The notes under the pieces: generated by a model
Seen by the model: the letters and a program-made list of their open reading frames with translations, nothing else
Databases searched by the model: none
Told to the model about the DNA's origin: nothing
NCBI RefSeq assembly: GCF_001613145.1
Contig: NZ_BDBU01000025.1
Coordinates: forward strand, 148,041-212,040
From: Nocardia jejuensis NBRC 103114
GTDB taxonomy: Bacteria; Actinomycetota; Actinomycetes; Mycobacteriales; Mycobacteriaceae
Direction of reading: 5' to 3'
DNA: 64,000 nt
Part shown: one piece after another, positions 44,455 to 52,623 of the stretch
How positions within the stretch are numbered: position 1 is the stretch's first letter
Layout of the letters: each line of letters opens with the position of its first letter
Translations under genes and position numbers: made by a program

Positions 44455-45438
44455 GTGGCGAAGAATCAGGACAACAGCAATGGGCGTACTCGAATGCCGG
44501 TGATTCATCCAATCTATTTGGACACCCCTATGCTGCTGAGCTTTATTGCAACCATCGAAAATGGCTTCAGCATGTCGGCTGAAGTAACAGAGGCACAGAA
44601 AGCTGCATCAACATCCGAAGGTAGCGGCCAGGGAGGAGCGGGGACAGGGGAAATCGTTAGCGCGCTCGGGTTGAAACTCGATGCGTCTGGCAAGTACTCT
44701 CGAACCAGTGGTGATGACCGTTCCGCTGAGCAACGTTTCAAAAAAGAACACACTGCCGCCTCGCTCTTCAATCGACTTTATTCTCAACTTAGCGAATCCA
44801 ACCTTGTTACCGAAATTGCGAATTCAGACAACCTGCAGGCCGTAAAGATTGGCGACATCGTTGAAATTGTGGGCGTAATCTCCGAAAATCCAGCTGAGCA
44901 AATCTTGAGGACGATGGATCGCTTCCTTCCGTTCGTCTCAAAATTTGCCCACGGCGATGCCGCGGAGCAGCCCACGCCAAACCGGGATCAGCGCCGAAAC
45001 CTCAGCCGTGCCCAGCGTGAGCAGTTGGAACGTGAGACCGCCCAACTGGCCGGAGGCCAGGGCAGCCTGAATGAGACCGCCGCATTGGTTGAGCTCCTTC
45101 GAAAAGATCTCAAAGAATCACCTATTGTGGATTTGACGCTGAAAAGCAAGGGCGTATCTGCGATTCTAACTGCCAGTCGAGAGTTTTTTTCACAGGAATC
45201 GGCTGCCATGCTGGTCGGCGGAACATTCTATGCCTTGGGCAAGGTCACAGGGGTAAATGACGATCCAGATTCCGACACCAAAGTCATGAGGCGCGGCGCG
45301 GTGGCCGGTATGTCACCCGTGGTTGATGGGTTTGTTGAGTTTGGGAAAACTATGGGTTCCATGCTTGATCTTCCACCGATGGAAATTTCCCTGCACGGTC
45401 GAAGCCTTCAAATTATCCCGTTGGCAATCTTCATATAG
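44455..45438 (+). CDS. Low-GC protein of unknown function (DUF6414-like)
   Basis: 327 aa, soluble. It begins MPVIHPIYLDTPMLLSFIATIENGFSMS, which resembles the opening of DUF6414 proteins; this family assignment is tentative. A charged central region (DQRRNLSRAQREQLERETAQL) looks coiled-coil. Base composition is visibly more AT-rich than the neighbours (many aaa/att codons), pointing to recent transfer from another source. The start is GTG 44455; an internal ATG before PVIHP is possible. It sits alone in segment C and could be a cargo or defence gene; nothing in it shows a mechanism. Confidence 0.7.
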   Translation: MAKNQDNSNGRTRMPVIHPIYLDTPMLLSFIATIENGFSMSAEVTEAQKAASTSEGSGQGGAGTGEIVSALGLKLDASGKYSRTSGDDRSAEQRFKKEHTAASLFNRLYSQLSESNLVTEIANSDNLQAVKIGDIVEIVGVISENPAEQILRTMDRFLPFVSKFAHGDAAEQPTPNRDQRRNLSRAQREQLERETAQLAGGQGSLNETAALVELLRKDLKESPIVDLTLKSKGVSAILTASREFFSQESAAMLVGGTFYALGKVTGVNDDPDSDTKVMRRGAVAGMSPVVDGFVEFGKTMGSMLDLPPMEISLHGRSLQIIPLAIFI

Positions 45439-45744
45439 ATGTAGATGCCGTACGTGCATACAGGCGCGATTGTAAATCGCGCGGTAGCGCCCTCAGAGAA
45501 TTCGGCGCTTTGGTCGCAACGCGGAACTCCGTGGGGATCCGGAGACTGTTCTTCTCCTTGCTTCCTCATACAGGCCATCCTCTGTGGAGGGAGGGCGTGT
45601 CAATGATGGCGCAGCCACCGCGTAGCGGACACCGACAGGTGGTCCTTTACTCGTTCTCCCGGAGCGAGATCATCAGGCCGCTGAGGAGGCGGGGGTTACC
45701 CACCGCGCCAAAGGTGTTCGGCAATCCGGGTGTTGGTGCCCGCT

Positions 45745-45814
45745 CCCCGGTGCGGAGGGAAAGGAAGCATCCGCACCGGGGGCGAGCCTTCCCCGGGTGC
45801 CCAGTCCGGGGAAG
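45745..45814 (-). terminator. Double hairpin downstream of the 45907 gene
   Basis: Two stem-loops: ccccggtgcgga / tccgcaccgggg (12-bp stem, 45745-45781) and cttccccgg / ccggggaag (45788-45814). They lie beyond the stop of the leftward small gene. The surrounding 45439-45906 region has no supported gene. Confidence 0.5.
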
Positions 45815-45906
45815 CTCTACGGCCTGGAGTCGGCGTCGGTGGCGACCCGCTGTCCGGCGTCGTTGCCGGTGGCCGGGAAGAGGGGGCCGAAGCCCCCTGG
45901 ATCGGG

Positions 45907-46137
45907 TTAGGTGACGTTGAGGCCGCAGCCGTTGCACAGCAGCAAGGTGCCGTCGAGGTACCAGGTGGTGTCGAAGGGGCCGGTCTGGCAGGTCTCCGGG
46001 ATGAAGGTCCACTGGGGGCCGATGAAGTGAGCGATCAGGCGACCGGGGGCGATGTATTCGCCGTTGTGGTGTGCGGGCGGGAACGGGTCCCAGATGGCAC
46101 CGAGGCTGGAGAGGTCGGGGGTGAAGTCGCTGAGCAT
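45907..46137 (-). CDS. Small CxxC protein, member of an inverted gene duplication
   Basis: 76 aa: MLSDFTPDLSSLGAIWDPFP ... and ending TWYLDGTLLLCNGCGLNVT. There is a single CxxC near the C-terminus and many aromatic residues. The start ATG (46135-46137) is preceded by AAAGGA. A diverged copy of the same gene lies in mirror image at about 46312-46689, sharing the DFTP opening and the LLCNGCGLNVT end. Function unknown. Confidence 0.6.
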   Translation of the reverse strand: MLSDFTPDLSSLGAIWDPFPPAHHNGEYIAPGRLIAHFIGPQWTFIPETCQTGPFDTTWYLDGTLLLCNGCGLNVT

Positions 46138-46141
46138 GATT

Positions 46142-46303
46142 GGGGTCCTTTCCGGTGGGGCGGTGAATCTGGGCTCGCCCTGACCGTGCGCAGGAGACCC
46201 GGGGAAGGATGGGCTTGCCCACCGCGCAGCGGCGTGTCCTTCCCCGGGTCTCCTGGGTGCGGTATGCCTTCGGCAGATTCATCGCCCCACCGGAAAGGAC
46301 CCG
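46142..46303. repeat. Large near-palindrome between two mirrored gene copies
   Basis: Outer arms of about 30 bp (from ggggtcctttccggtggggc at 46142; mirrored at 46274-46303) match at all but one or two positions. Inner arms (46191-46209 and 46237-46255, caggagacccggggaagga) are perfect over 19 bp, with a 27-bp centre at 46210-46236. Each arm ends in the Shine-Dalgarno region of a diverging gene copy. Confidence 0.8.
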
Positions 46304-46311
46304 GCACGCAC

Positions 46312-46689
46312 CAGTGACTTCACCCCCGGGCCACGTAGATGGCACCGCGGCGTATTCCCGCCCGTACACCACGACGGTGGATGCATCGCTGATGCGGGGA
46401 CTCGATTACCGGAGCACCGCTGGCCGTTCACCCCTGAGACCGGGACGTGACGACTACACCGCGGTACCGGCCAAACGTCCTGCTGTGCAACGGCTGCGGC
46501 CTCAACGTGACCTGCTCCTGTGGACTGCAGCGGCCCGTGGTGACCAACAACGCGACTGCGGCAGGTGGCATCTCAGAGGCAAGCGAGCGGAGCTCGTGCG
46601 GCAGCACCGTTCAGCAACCGCGACAGATCGCGATCCAACCGATCGATGCGGAGTGCCGGCCGAAGGGACGCAACAGTTTCCGGCGGTGA
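46312..46689 (+). pseudogene. Decayed mirror copy of the small CxxC gene
   Basis: Starts with DFTPGP in register with the other copy, loses the ATG, changes frame at least once, and recovers as TPRYRPNVLLCNGCGLNVTC followed by an extended Cys-containing tail to 46689. The intact copy stops after GLNVT. The second frame (46447-46689, 80 codons) could still be translated from TTG/GTG-like starts. Confidence 0.55.
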
Positions 46690-46821
46690 GGGTGCGGCGG
46701 CGGCGCGCACGCGCCGCCCTTGAACCTATATAGCGAAATTCAGCAACGAGCCACGATGCAAGCGTGACGGGTTGGCTTGAGACACCAGGCAGCACTTGCG
46801 AGACGCGTAGCATGGCCGATC

Positions 46822-47352
46822 GTGGATGCTGCTATGCGGGAATTGCTGGTGCCGCTGACGGACTCGCGGCGTGCTCACACCATAGAGGTGAGCCGCAAGG
46901 TTGAGCATGCCGCGCATCAGGTGCCCGAATCGCTGCGCGATGAAGTGACTACCGCGGCGTACCTCCACGATGTGGGCTACGGGTATCCGGTTTCAGGGTT
47001 TCACCAGCTCGACGGCGCCGAGCGCTTACGGACTTGTGGCTACTCGCCGATCGTCTGCTATCTGGTCGCATTCCATTCGGCCAGCACAGTGGAGGCATAG
47101 GTCCGAGGAATCGATCCGACCAAACTCGACCAGTTTGCCCTTCCCTCGCACATCCCGGGTATCGAGGTCGCTAATGATCTTGTGTGGTGGGCAGACATGA
47201 CCACCGGACCGACGGGCGAGACGGTCACGTTCGATGAACGCTTGGCCGACATCAGGGTTCGGTACCCCGAAGGGACGTTGGTTCGAACCGCAATCGATCG
47301 CTCCGAACCCCTACTCCGTGAAGCGGTTCAGCGGGCTTCTGCGTCAATGTGA
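46822..47352 (+). pseudogene. HD-domain hydrolase gene split by an in-frame TAG
   Basis: From GTG 46822 the frame reads VDAAMRELLVPLTDSRRAHT ... VTTAAYLHDVGYGYPVSGFH (His/HD motif) to a TAG at 47098. The same frame continues without another stop as VRGIDPTKLDQFALPSH ... LVWWADMTTGPTGETVTFDERLADI to TGA 47350. The second half is the conserved C-terminus of these small HD proteins, so one nonsense mutation broke a gene of about 176 codons. Its 3' end overlaps the convergent NUDIX gene. Confidence 0.7.
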
Positions 47353-47810
47353 GGCTCGGTCTCGGTCAGCGCCCATTCGATCCGCTTGCGCTGGCTGGCA
47401 TCCATCGCCAGTGTCGGAATTCGCTCGACTGAGACCCACTCAACATAGGTGCTCTCATCACTCGTAGTCGGTTGGCCACCAACGGCTTCCGCGCGATAGA
47501 TGACGGTGAATTCCTGACGAACTTCATCGTTACTGGTGTAGTGAATGACATGAGTCGGGTCAGTGAAGACTCCGACGAGCCCGGTAAGTCTCACGTCGAC
47601 ACCGGTCTCCTCTTGCGTCTCGCGGATCGCCGTTCGGCTGAGTGACTCACCGGGGTCATGTGCTCCGCCCGGCATGGACCAGTTGCCATTGTCGGACCGG
47701 CAAATCAGGAGCACTTCGTTTCCTCGACGCACGAAGGCTCCAGCGCTCGGGCGGACGCTGTTCGCCTTTGGCGCGTTCGGGTCCTGGTGATAGTCGATTC
47801 GACGGCCCAT
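47328..47810 (-). CDS. NUDIX hydrolase
   Basis: 160 aa with a full Nudix box: GGAHDPGESLSRTAIRETQEETGV (Gx5Ex7REUxEExGU), preceded by SVRPSAGAFVRRGNEVLLICRSDNGNWSMP. It hydrolyses nucleoside diphosphates linked to another group; substrate unknown. ATG 47810. It is separated from the DUF5919 gene upstream by only 5 bp, so the two are co-transcribed, an arrangement common in actinobacterial mobile elements. Confidence 0.92.
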   Translation of the reverse strand: MGRRIDYHQDPNAPKANSVRPSAGAFVRRGNEVLLICRSDNGNWSMPGGAHDPGESLSRTAIRETQEETGVDVRLTGLVGVFTDPTHVIHYTSNDEVRQEFTVIYRAEAVGGQPTTSDESTYVEWVSVERIPTLAMDASQRKRIEWALTETEPHIDAEAR

Positions 47811-47815
47811 AAAGA

Positions 47816-48427
47816 TCAGAGTACTGCGGGTTTGGCCGTAGCCCAGACTGCCTCGAACGAGTCGAGGTAGTAGCTAAACAGGTGCCCGCCCTGTACCTGC
47901 TGGAGATGTTGGACCGGTGACTTCGCCGCGTACGCGCCGTAGCTGTGTGCGTTCACCAACATCGAGTCATCGAAGCGATAGAGGCTGTTGTATAGCGGCA
48001 TGTGATGAGTTCGGATGTCCACCCTTGACAGATCGTTAATCTCCCAGAGGTATTCGAGGGTGGAGTGGCAGCGTTGCGGCAAGGAGGGCAATCCTTCCTC
48101 TCGGGCGCGTGCTCGTACGTTCTCCGAGTCGCCGTCGCCCAAGAGGATCCGGACTTCCGCACCAGCCCGAGATTTCTCCCGTACGACGTTGACAAAGTCG
48201 AGGGACTCCACCAGGAATCCGCCTGCATAGACAAGGATCTGGATGTTCTCGGTGGCCTGTCGCATCAGCGAGCGCCAAACATCGTGTGGCACTTCCGATC
48301 GCGTTGGCCAGATCTGAACGATCTCTGAGAGTGAAGCGGCGGACGCCCGGGCTCCGGCGCCACCGCAGGCCCATCTGGTGATGAACCTGGTCTCCCTGCG
48401 GCTCAGGGAAAAAGCCGAGTACGACAC
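47816..48427 (-). CDS. DUF5919-like protein lacking the usual N-terminal HTH
   Basis: 203 aa. The conserved core reads VPHDVWRSLMRQATENIQILVYAGGFLVES ... GAEVRILLGD ... VDIRTHHMPLYNSLYRFDDSMLVN ... HLFSYYLDSFEAVW. This is the C-terminal ligand-binding-like domain normally fused behind an XRE HTH. Here the first 35 residues (SYSAFSLSRRETRFITRWAC) are Arg/Ala-rich and unlike an HTH, so the DNA-binding half appears lost or replaced. GTG 48427. Probably once the regulator of the NUDIX gene. Confidence 0.65.
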   Translation of the reverse strand: MSYSAFSLSRRETRFITRWACGGAGARASAASLSEIVQIWPTRSEVPHDVWRSLMRQATENIQILVYAGGFLVESLDFVNVVREKSRAGAEVRILLGDGDSENVRARAREEGLPSLPQRCHSTLEYLWEINDLSRVDIRTHHMPLYNSLYRFDDSMLVNAHSYGAYAAKSPVQHLQQVQGGHLFSYYLDSFEAVWATAKPAVL

Positions 48428-48522
48428 TGCCTGACTGGCTACGGCTGCCGGTCCACCCGAAACAGTTCCACAGCAGGACGATTCGTCAATTCTGCCATCC
48501 GCAGCATAGGAAGGAAACCGCC

Positions 48523-48696
48523 ATGTCCAGGCTTCTCGATGAGTCCGAAGTTCGCAAGCTGATCCCGATTGGGCACAGCAAGTATTACGAGTTGATCGGT
48601 TCTGGGGCGTTGCGTTCGGTCAAGATCGGTCGTCGTCGGTTCGTCACCGATCAAGCTGTGGCCGATTACATCGCCGCGCTGGATAAGGCTGCCTGA
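48523..48696 (+). CDS. xis: Excisionase / AlpA-MerR-type HTH protein
   Basis: 57 aa: LLDESEVRKLIPIGHSKYYELIGSGALRSVKIGRRRFVTDQAVADYIAAL, the winged-helix excisionase pattern. AAGGAA lies 7 nt before ATG 48523. Its stop overlaps the integrase start in TGATG. It would favour excision of segment C by bending DNA at the arm sites. Confidence 0.85.
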   Translation: MSRLLDESEVRKLIPIGHSKYYELIGSGALRSVKIGRRRFVTDQAVADYIAALDKAA

Positions 48697-49859
48697 TGCC
48701 ACGTCAGCGAATGGCCCCGGGCGAATGGGGCAAGATCACGGTCAAGCAGACCGGCCCTGGACTCTTCACCGCCTATACCTACGTGCGCGATGAGGATGGG
48801 GAACGGCGCAAGGTGGAACGCATCGGCACTAGCAAGGAGTCCGCCCGGCGTAACATGTTGCGGCACTTGAAGTCTCGTACTACTCCACTGTCCGATGCAG
48901 TGATCACCGATCGGACGACGCTCGCGGAACTGTTCTCGGTCTGGCTTGCCACGAAGTCCAAGCTCAAGCGGCAATCTCGCGATGTGTACCAGCAGGCGTG
49001 GAACCGGCACGGGCGCAAGCAGATCGGTGCGTTGCGCATTCGGGAGCTGCCGACCAGCCGTGCTGAGCGGCATCTCAGCACGATTGCCGCTGGGTCGGAA
49101 TCGAACGCGAAGACGTTCCGGGTCGTCCTGTTGGGCATGTTCGCGCTGGCGGTGCGTTATGACGTGCTGGCGGTGAATCCGATTCGGGAGACCAGCCGTA
49201 CGGGCGGCAAACAGTCCGGTGCCCGGGCATTGACGCCCGACGAATTCGCGCGAGTGCGTAGAGCGGTGCGTGCCTACCGCGATCGGGAGAAGGGTTTCGG
49301 GCCGCGCCCCGGTCGTCAGCTTCCGGAGTTCGTCGATGTGCTGGTCTCGACAGGATGCCGGCCGAATGAGGTGTTGTCGCTTCGCTGGTCCGATGTGGAT
49401 TTGCTGGCTGATCCGCCTACGATCACGGTCTCGGGCACGATGATTGATCACGGTGCGATCAAGGGTGAGGCGCTGCATCGGCAGGATGAGCGGAAAGGTC
49501 GAGCACCCGCACACACCGTGATCCTGCCCGCGCTGGCGGTGGAGGCGCTGACGATTCTGTTCGGCAATGCCGCCGGTTCCGACAGTCCGGTGTTCACGAA
49601 CCGGGACGGCGGATGGATGAGTCTGGCGAACCTGCGCCGGTCACTACGTGCCGCATTACCCGCAGAGTTGGCCTGGGTCACGCCGCGGAGCTTCCGGCCG
49701 ACTGTGGCGACTGTGGTTCGTGACGAGCTGGGGGCAGCCGAAGCGCAAGCCCAGTTGTCACACGCGAAACTGGCCACGACCGAGCGCCATTATCTGGAAC
49801 GTCGGACGATCGGTCCGGACGCCAGGAATGCACTGGACCGGTTCACGAAAGGAAAGTAG
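48696..49859 (+). CDS. int: Tyrosine recombinase (integrase) for tRNA-Asn
   Basis: 387 aa. An N-terminal arm-binding region and SAM-like core-binding domain (about 60-160) precede the catalytic domain. Catalytic Arg in GCRPNEVLSLRW; the HxxR box reads RSFR (His replaced by Arg); LSHAKLATTERHYLERR gives the second His and the Tyr nucleophile. It points at the tRNA 3' end 99 bp downstream, as expected for a site-specific integrase. The TAG stop is embedded in the gtagtgg repeat. It probably integrated segment C. Confidence 0.92.
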   Translation: MPRQRMAPGEWGKITVKQTGPGLFTAYTYVRDEDGERRKVERIGTSKESARRNMLRHLKSRTTPLSDAVITDRTTLAELFSVWLATKSKLKRQSRDVYQQAWNRHGRKQIGALRIRELPTSRAERHLSTIAAGSESNAKTFRVVLLGMFALAVRYDVLAVNPIRETSRTGGKQSGARALTPDEFARVRRAVRAYRDREKGFGPRPGRQLPEFVDVLVSTGCRPNEVLSLRWSDVDLLADPPTITVSGTMIDHGAIKGEALHRQDERKGRAPAHTVILPALAVEALTILFGNAAGSDSPVFTNRDGGWMSLANLRRSLRAALPAELAWVTPRSFRPTVATVVRDELGAAEAQAQLSHAKLATTERHYLERRTIGPDARNALDRFTKGK

Positions 49860-49889
49860 TGGATCGTTTGTAGTGGGAAAGTAGTGGAT
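49852..49889 (+). repeat. Arm-type direct repeats at the integrase 3' end
   Basis: gaaagtagtggat occurs at 49852-49864 and again at 49877-49889. The second lies in the 22-bp unit 49866-49887, matched at 43335-43356 near the opposite end of segment C. Confidence 0.6.
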
Positions 49890-49918
49890 TCGCCCGGAAT
49901 GGCGAAGACAACGAAAAA

Positions 49919-49948
49919 GCCCTCTACCTGCTGATGCTGGTAGAGGGC
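49919..49948. terminator. Bidirectional terminator between int and tRNA-Asn
   Basis: gccctctacc / ggtagagggc, 10-bp perfect stem, flanked by aaaaa on the left and ttcttt on the right. It serves int on the plus strand and the tRNA on the minus strand. Confidence 0.8.
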
Positions 49949-49957
49949 TTCTTTCTG

Positions 49958-50030
49958 CTCCCCCATCTGGACTCGAACCAGAAACCTGCCGATTAACAGT
50001 CGGCTGCTCTGCCAATTGAGCTATAGGGGA
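49958..50030 (-). tRNA. tRNA-Asn (anticodon GTT)
   Basis: Reading leftward: acceptor TCCCCTA pairs with TGGGGGA, D-arm GCTC..GAGC, anticodon loop CTGTTAA (GTT), T-arm TTCGAGT between TCTGG and CCAGA, 73 nt with discriminator G. No CCA is encoded. It is the intact integration target of the island; its 34 3'-terminal bases recur at three upstream sites. Confidence 0.97.
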
Positions 50031-50215
50031 TTGTGGCGTGGTCACCCTCTCGGGCGACCGGAGAAAACTTTAGCGCATGGGTTGTTCACTTCCCAAATCG
50101 TGTCTCTACCTGGGGGGATTTGGGTGGGGCGGGTACGGGGAGGCGGATCGACAGGGGTGGGGGGTGTCGGGCAGGATGGAGGCGCTGACTGGCCCTACGG
50201 GAGGAGCTTCTCGAC

Positions 50216-50461
50216 ATGCTGCGGTTGATCATCGGCGTCGCGGCCGGGTATGTGCTGGGCGCGAAGGCCGGGCGGGTCCGGTATGAACAGATCAGAAAGA
50301 CCACCCGCGCGATCAACGAGAGCCCGGTCACACGCAAACTGGTGCAGGTGGGCAGGCAGCGGCTTGCGGACAAGTTGAGTACGCAGCCGAAGCTGGAGCC
50401 CATGGTGCCGCTCGACGAGCGGACCACGATTCTGGTGCCGCAGGATCAGTTGCGGCGCTAG
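50216..50461 (+). CDS. Small membrane-associated protein (Rv2342-like)
   Basis: 81 aa. A Gly-rich hydrophobic N-terminus (MLRLIIGVAAGYVLGAKAGRVRYEQI), like YtxH-type proteins, is followed by a basic amphipathic helix and a short tail. It sits between tRNA-Asn and dnaG, as Rv2342 does in M. tuberculosis. ATG 50216; GGGAGGAG lies rather far upstream (13 nt). Function unknown. Confidence 0.8.
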   Translation: MLRLIIGVAAGYVLGAKAGRVRYEQIRKTTRAINESPVTRKLVQVGRQRLADKLSTQPKLEPMVPLDERTTILVPQDQLRR

Positions 50462-50584
50462 GAAACCGGTCCAGGACTCCACTGGACCGCGAAATGTGGC
50501 TGGTTCCCGGCTGATTCGTCGACTGAGTGGACGATGAGGCCGGGGATCCCCTCCAACCGGCAACCCCTCTTCCGGCACACTCCC

Positions 50585-52525
50585 TCAACGGCCGAAGTCG
50601 TCGGAATTCCCCATGGCCTGCGCGATCAGACTCTTGCGGTACTGCTCCAGCGCCACCAGGTCGCCGAACAGCGCCATATAGTCCTCGGTCTGCTCGGTCG
50701 AGGAAATGCGCTGCAGTTTCGACTTCAGCACCGCGATCTGGCGGCCCACCCCGGCTTCCTGGGTGCGGGCGAGCACGCCGGTGACGAAGCGGGGCAGGCC
50801 CTCGGCGGACTTTACCGGCAGCGGCTCCGCGGCCAGCTCGGACACCATCGCACGGAGCGTGAGGTCGTCGGTGTTGTCGGCGACGGTGCTGACCCATTCG
50901 GCTCCACCCAGACCCGCGCCGGTGCCGCCCGCCGCCACGATGGCGGCGTGCACGGCGACGTAGGCGGGGTGGGTGAAGGCTTCGGGTTCGAGGCCGTCGA
51001 AGACCGGGCCGGCCATGGCCGGGTACTGCAGGGCGGCGATCAGGAGCTGACGCTGTGGCATCAGGACCGGATCGTTCGGGTTCGGCCGCGGTGCGGGTCC
51101 TCCGGTAACCGGTTCCGGCGCTTCACGTTCCGCACGCGAGGCCGGACGGCCGGGAGCGGTGTTGCCGCCGCGCGCGGCCTTGCGCGCCTCGTCACCGACC
51201 CGCCGGACCACCAGTTGGATGTCGTCCCAGCCGATCCAGCCCGCGAGCTTGGTCGCGTACGCCTTGCGCAGCGCGTTGTCCTTGATCTGCGCGACCACCG
51301 GAACCGCCTCGCGCAGCGCGTTCACCTGCTGCTCGGGACCCATGTCGCCGGTACCGGGATCCTGGTACTTCTTGACGATGTCGCGAATCACGAACTCGTA
51401 CAGGGCGACTCGGCGAGCCACCAGGTCCCGGACCGCGCCGTCACCCGAGCGCTGACGCAGTTCGCACGGGTCCAGCCCATCGGGGGCGACGGCGATGTAG
51501 GTCTGCCCGGCCAGCTTCTGATCGCCGCTGAACGCCTTGGTGGCCGCGGCCTGACCGGCGGCGTCACCGTCGAAGGTGTAGATGATCTCGCCGCGCCAGA
51601 AGTTGTCGTCCATGAGCAGCCTGCGCAGCATGGCGAGATGTTCGTCACCGAAGGCCGTACCGCAGGACGCCACAGCGGTTTTCACCCCGGACAGGTGCAT
51701 GGCCATCACATCGGTGTAGCCCTCGACCACCACGGCCTGATGCCCCTTGGCGATATCGCGCTTGGCCAGGTCGAGACCGAAGAGCACCTGAGACTTCTTG
51801 TACAGCACCGTTTCCGGGGTATTGATGTACTTGGCGGTCATGGTGTCGTCGTCGAACAACCGGCGCGCGCCGAACCCGATCACGTCACTGCTGAGATTGC
51901 GGATGGGCCAGAGCAACCGGCGGTGGAACCGGTCCATCGGACCGCGCTGTCCCTGCTTGGACAGCCCCGCGGCCTCCAACTCCTTGAAGTCGAAGCCCTT
52001 GCGCAGCAGGTGTTTCGTGAGCGTGTCCCACCCGGCGGGCGCATAGCCGCAGCCGAATTGGCGCGCGGCATTGGCGTCGAAATTGCGCTCGGTGAGGTAC
52101 TTGCGCGCGGTCTCGGCGCCGGGCTCGCCCAGCTGCGCCATGTAGAACTCGTGCGCCGCGGCATTGGCCGCGACGAGGCGGGAGCGGGTGCCGTGGTCGC
52201 GCTGGACCGAGGTGCCGCCACCCTCGTAACTGATCTTGTAGCCGATTCGATCGGCCATCTGCTCCACGGCTTCCACGAAGCCGACGTGATCGATCTTCTG
52301 CAGGAAGGCGAACACGTCACCGCCCTCGCCACAGCCGAAGCAGTGGAAATGGCCGTGATTGGGGCGCACATGGAAGGAAGGAGACTTCTCGTCATGGAAG
52401 GGGCACAGGCCCTTCATCGAGTCCGCGCTGGCGCGCCTCAAGGAGACATATTCACCTACGACATCCTCGATCCGAACACGTTCACGAATCGCCGCGATAT
52501 CGCGGTCTGGAAGTCGGCCGGCCAC
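50585..52525 (-). CDS. dnaG: DNA primase DnaG
   Basis: 646 aa. Zinc finger CPFHDEKSPSF...HCFGCGEGGD (N-terminus), catalytic Toprim with VVEGYTDVMAMH and TFDGDAAGQ, and a C-terminal helicase-interaction domain. It makes RNA primers for chromosome replication. I chose GTG 52525 because the protein then starts VAGRLPDRDIAAIRERVRIEDVV, as in other actinobacterial primases; the frame stays open upstream. It is divergent from the biotin transporter genes. Length fits the family (Mtb about 640 aa). Confidence 0.95.
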   Translation of the reverse strand: MAGRLPDRDIAAIRERVRIEDVVGEYVSLRRASADSMKGLCPFHDEKSPSFHVRPNHGHFHCFGCGEGGDVFAFLQKIDHVGFVEAVEQMADRIGYKISYEGGGTSVQRDHGTRSRLVAANAAAHEFYMAQLGEPGAETARKYLTERNFDANAARQFGCGYAPAGWDTLTKHLLRKGFDFKELEAAGLSKQGQRGPMDRFHRRLLWPIRNLSSDVIGFGARRLFDDDTMTAKYINTPETVLYKKSQVLFGLDLAKRDIAKGHQAVVVEGYTDVMAMHLSGVKTAVASCGTAFGDEHLAMLRRLLMDDNFWRGEIIYTFDGDAAGQAAATKAFSGDQKLAGQTYIAVAPDGLDPCELRQRSGDGAVRDLVARRVALYEFVIRDIVKKYQDPGTGDMGPEQQVNALREAVPVVAQIKDNALRKAYATKLAGWIGWDDIQLVVRRVGDEARKAARGGNTAPGRPASRAEREAPEPVTGGPAPRPNPNDPVLMPQRQLLIAALQYPAMAGPVFDGLEPEAFTHPAYVAVHAAIVAAGGTGAGLGGAEWVSTVADNTDDLTLRAMVSELAAEPLPVKSAEGLPRFVTGVLARTQEAGVGRQIAVLKSKLQRISSTEQTEDYMALFGDLVALEQYRKSLIAQAMGNSDDFGR

Positions 52526-52623
52526 GGCAGCGAGTCTAGCCTCGCTCGGCCGGGCGCCTCGACCGGGACGCTCCCCTGGACACCGGACCGAATGGCCTCT
52601 CGCGCACATGCCAGGATCTATCG

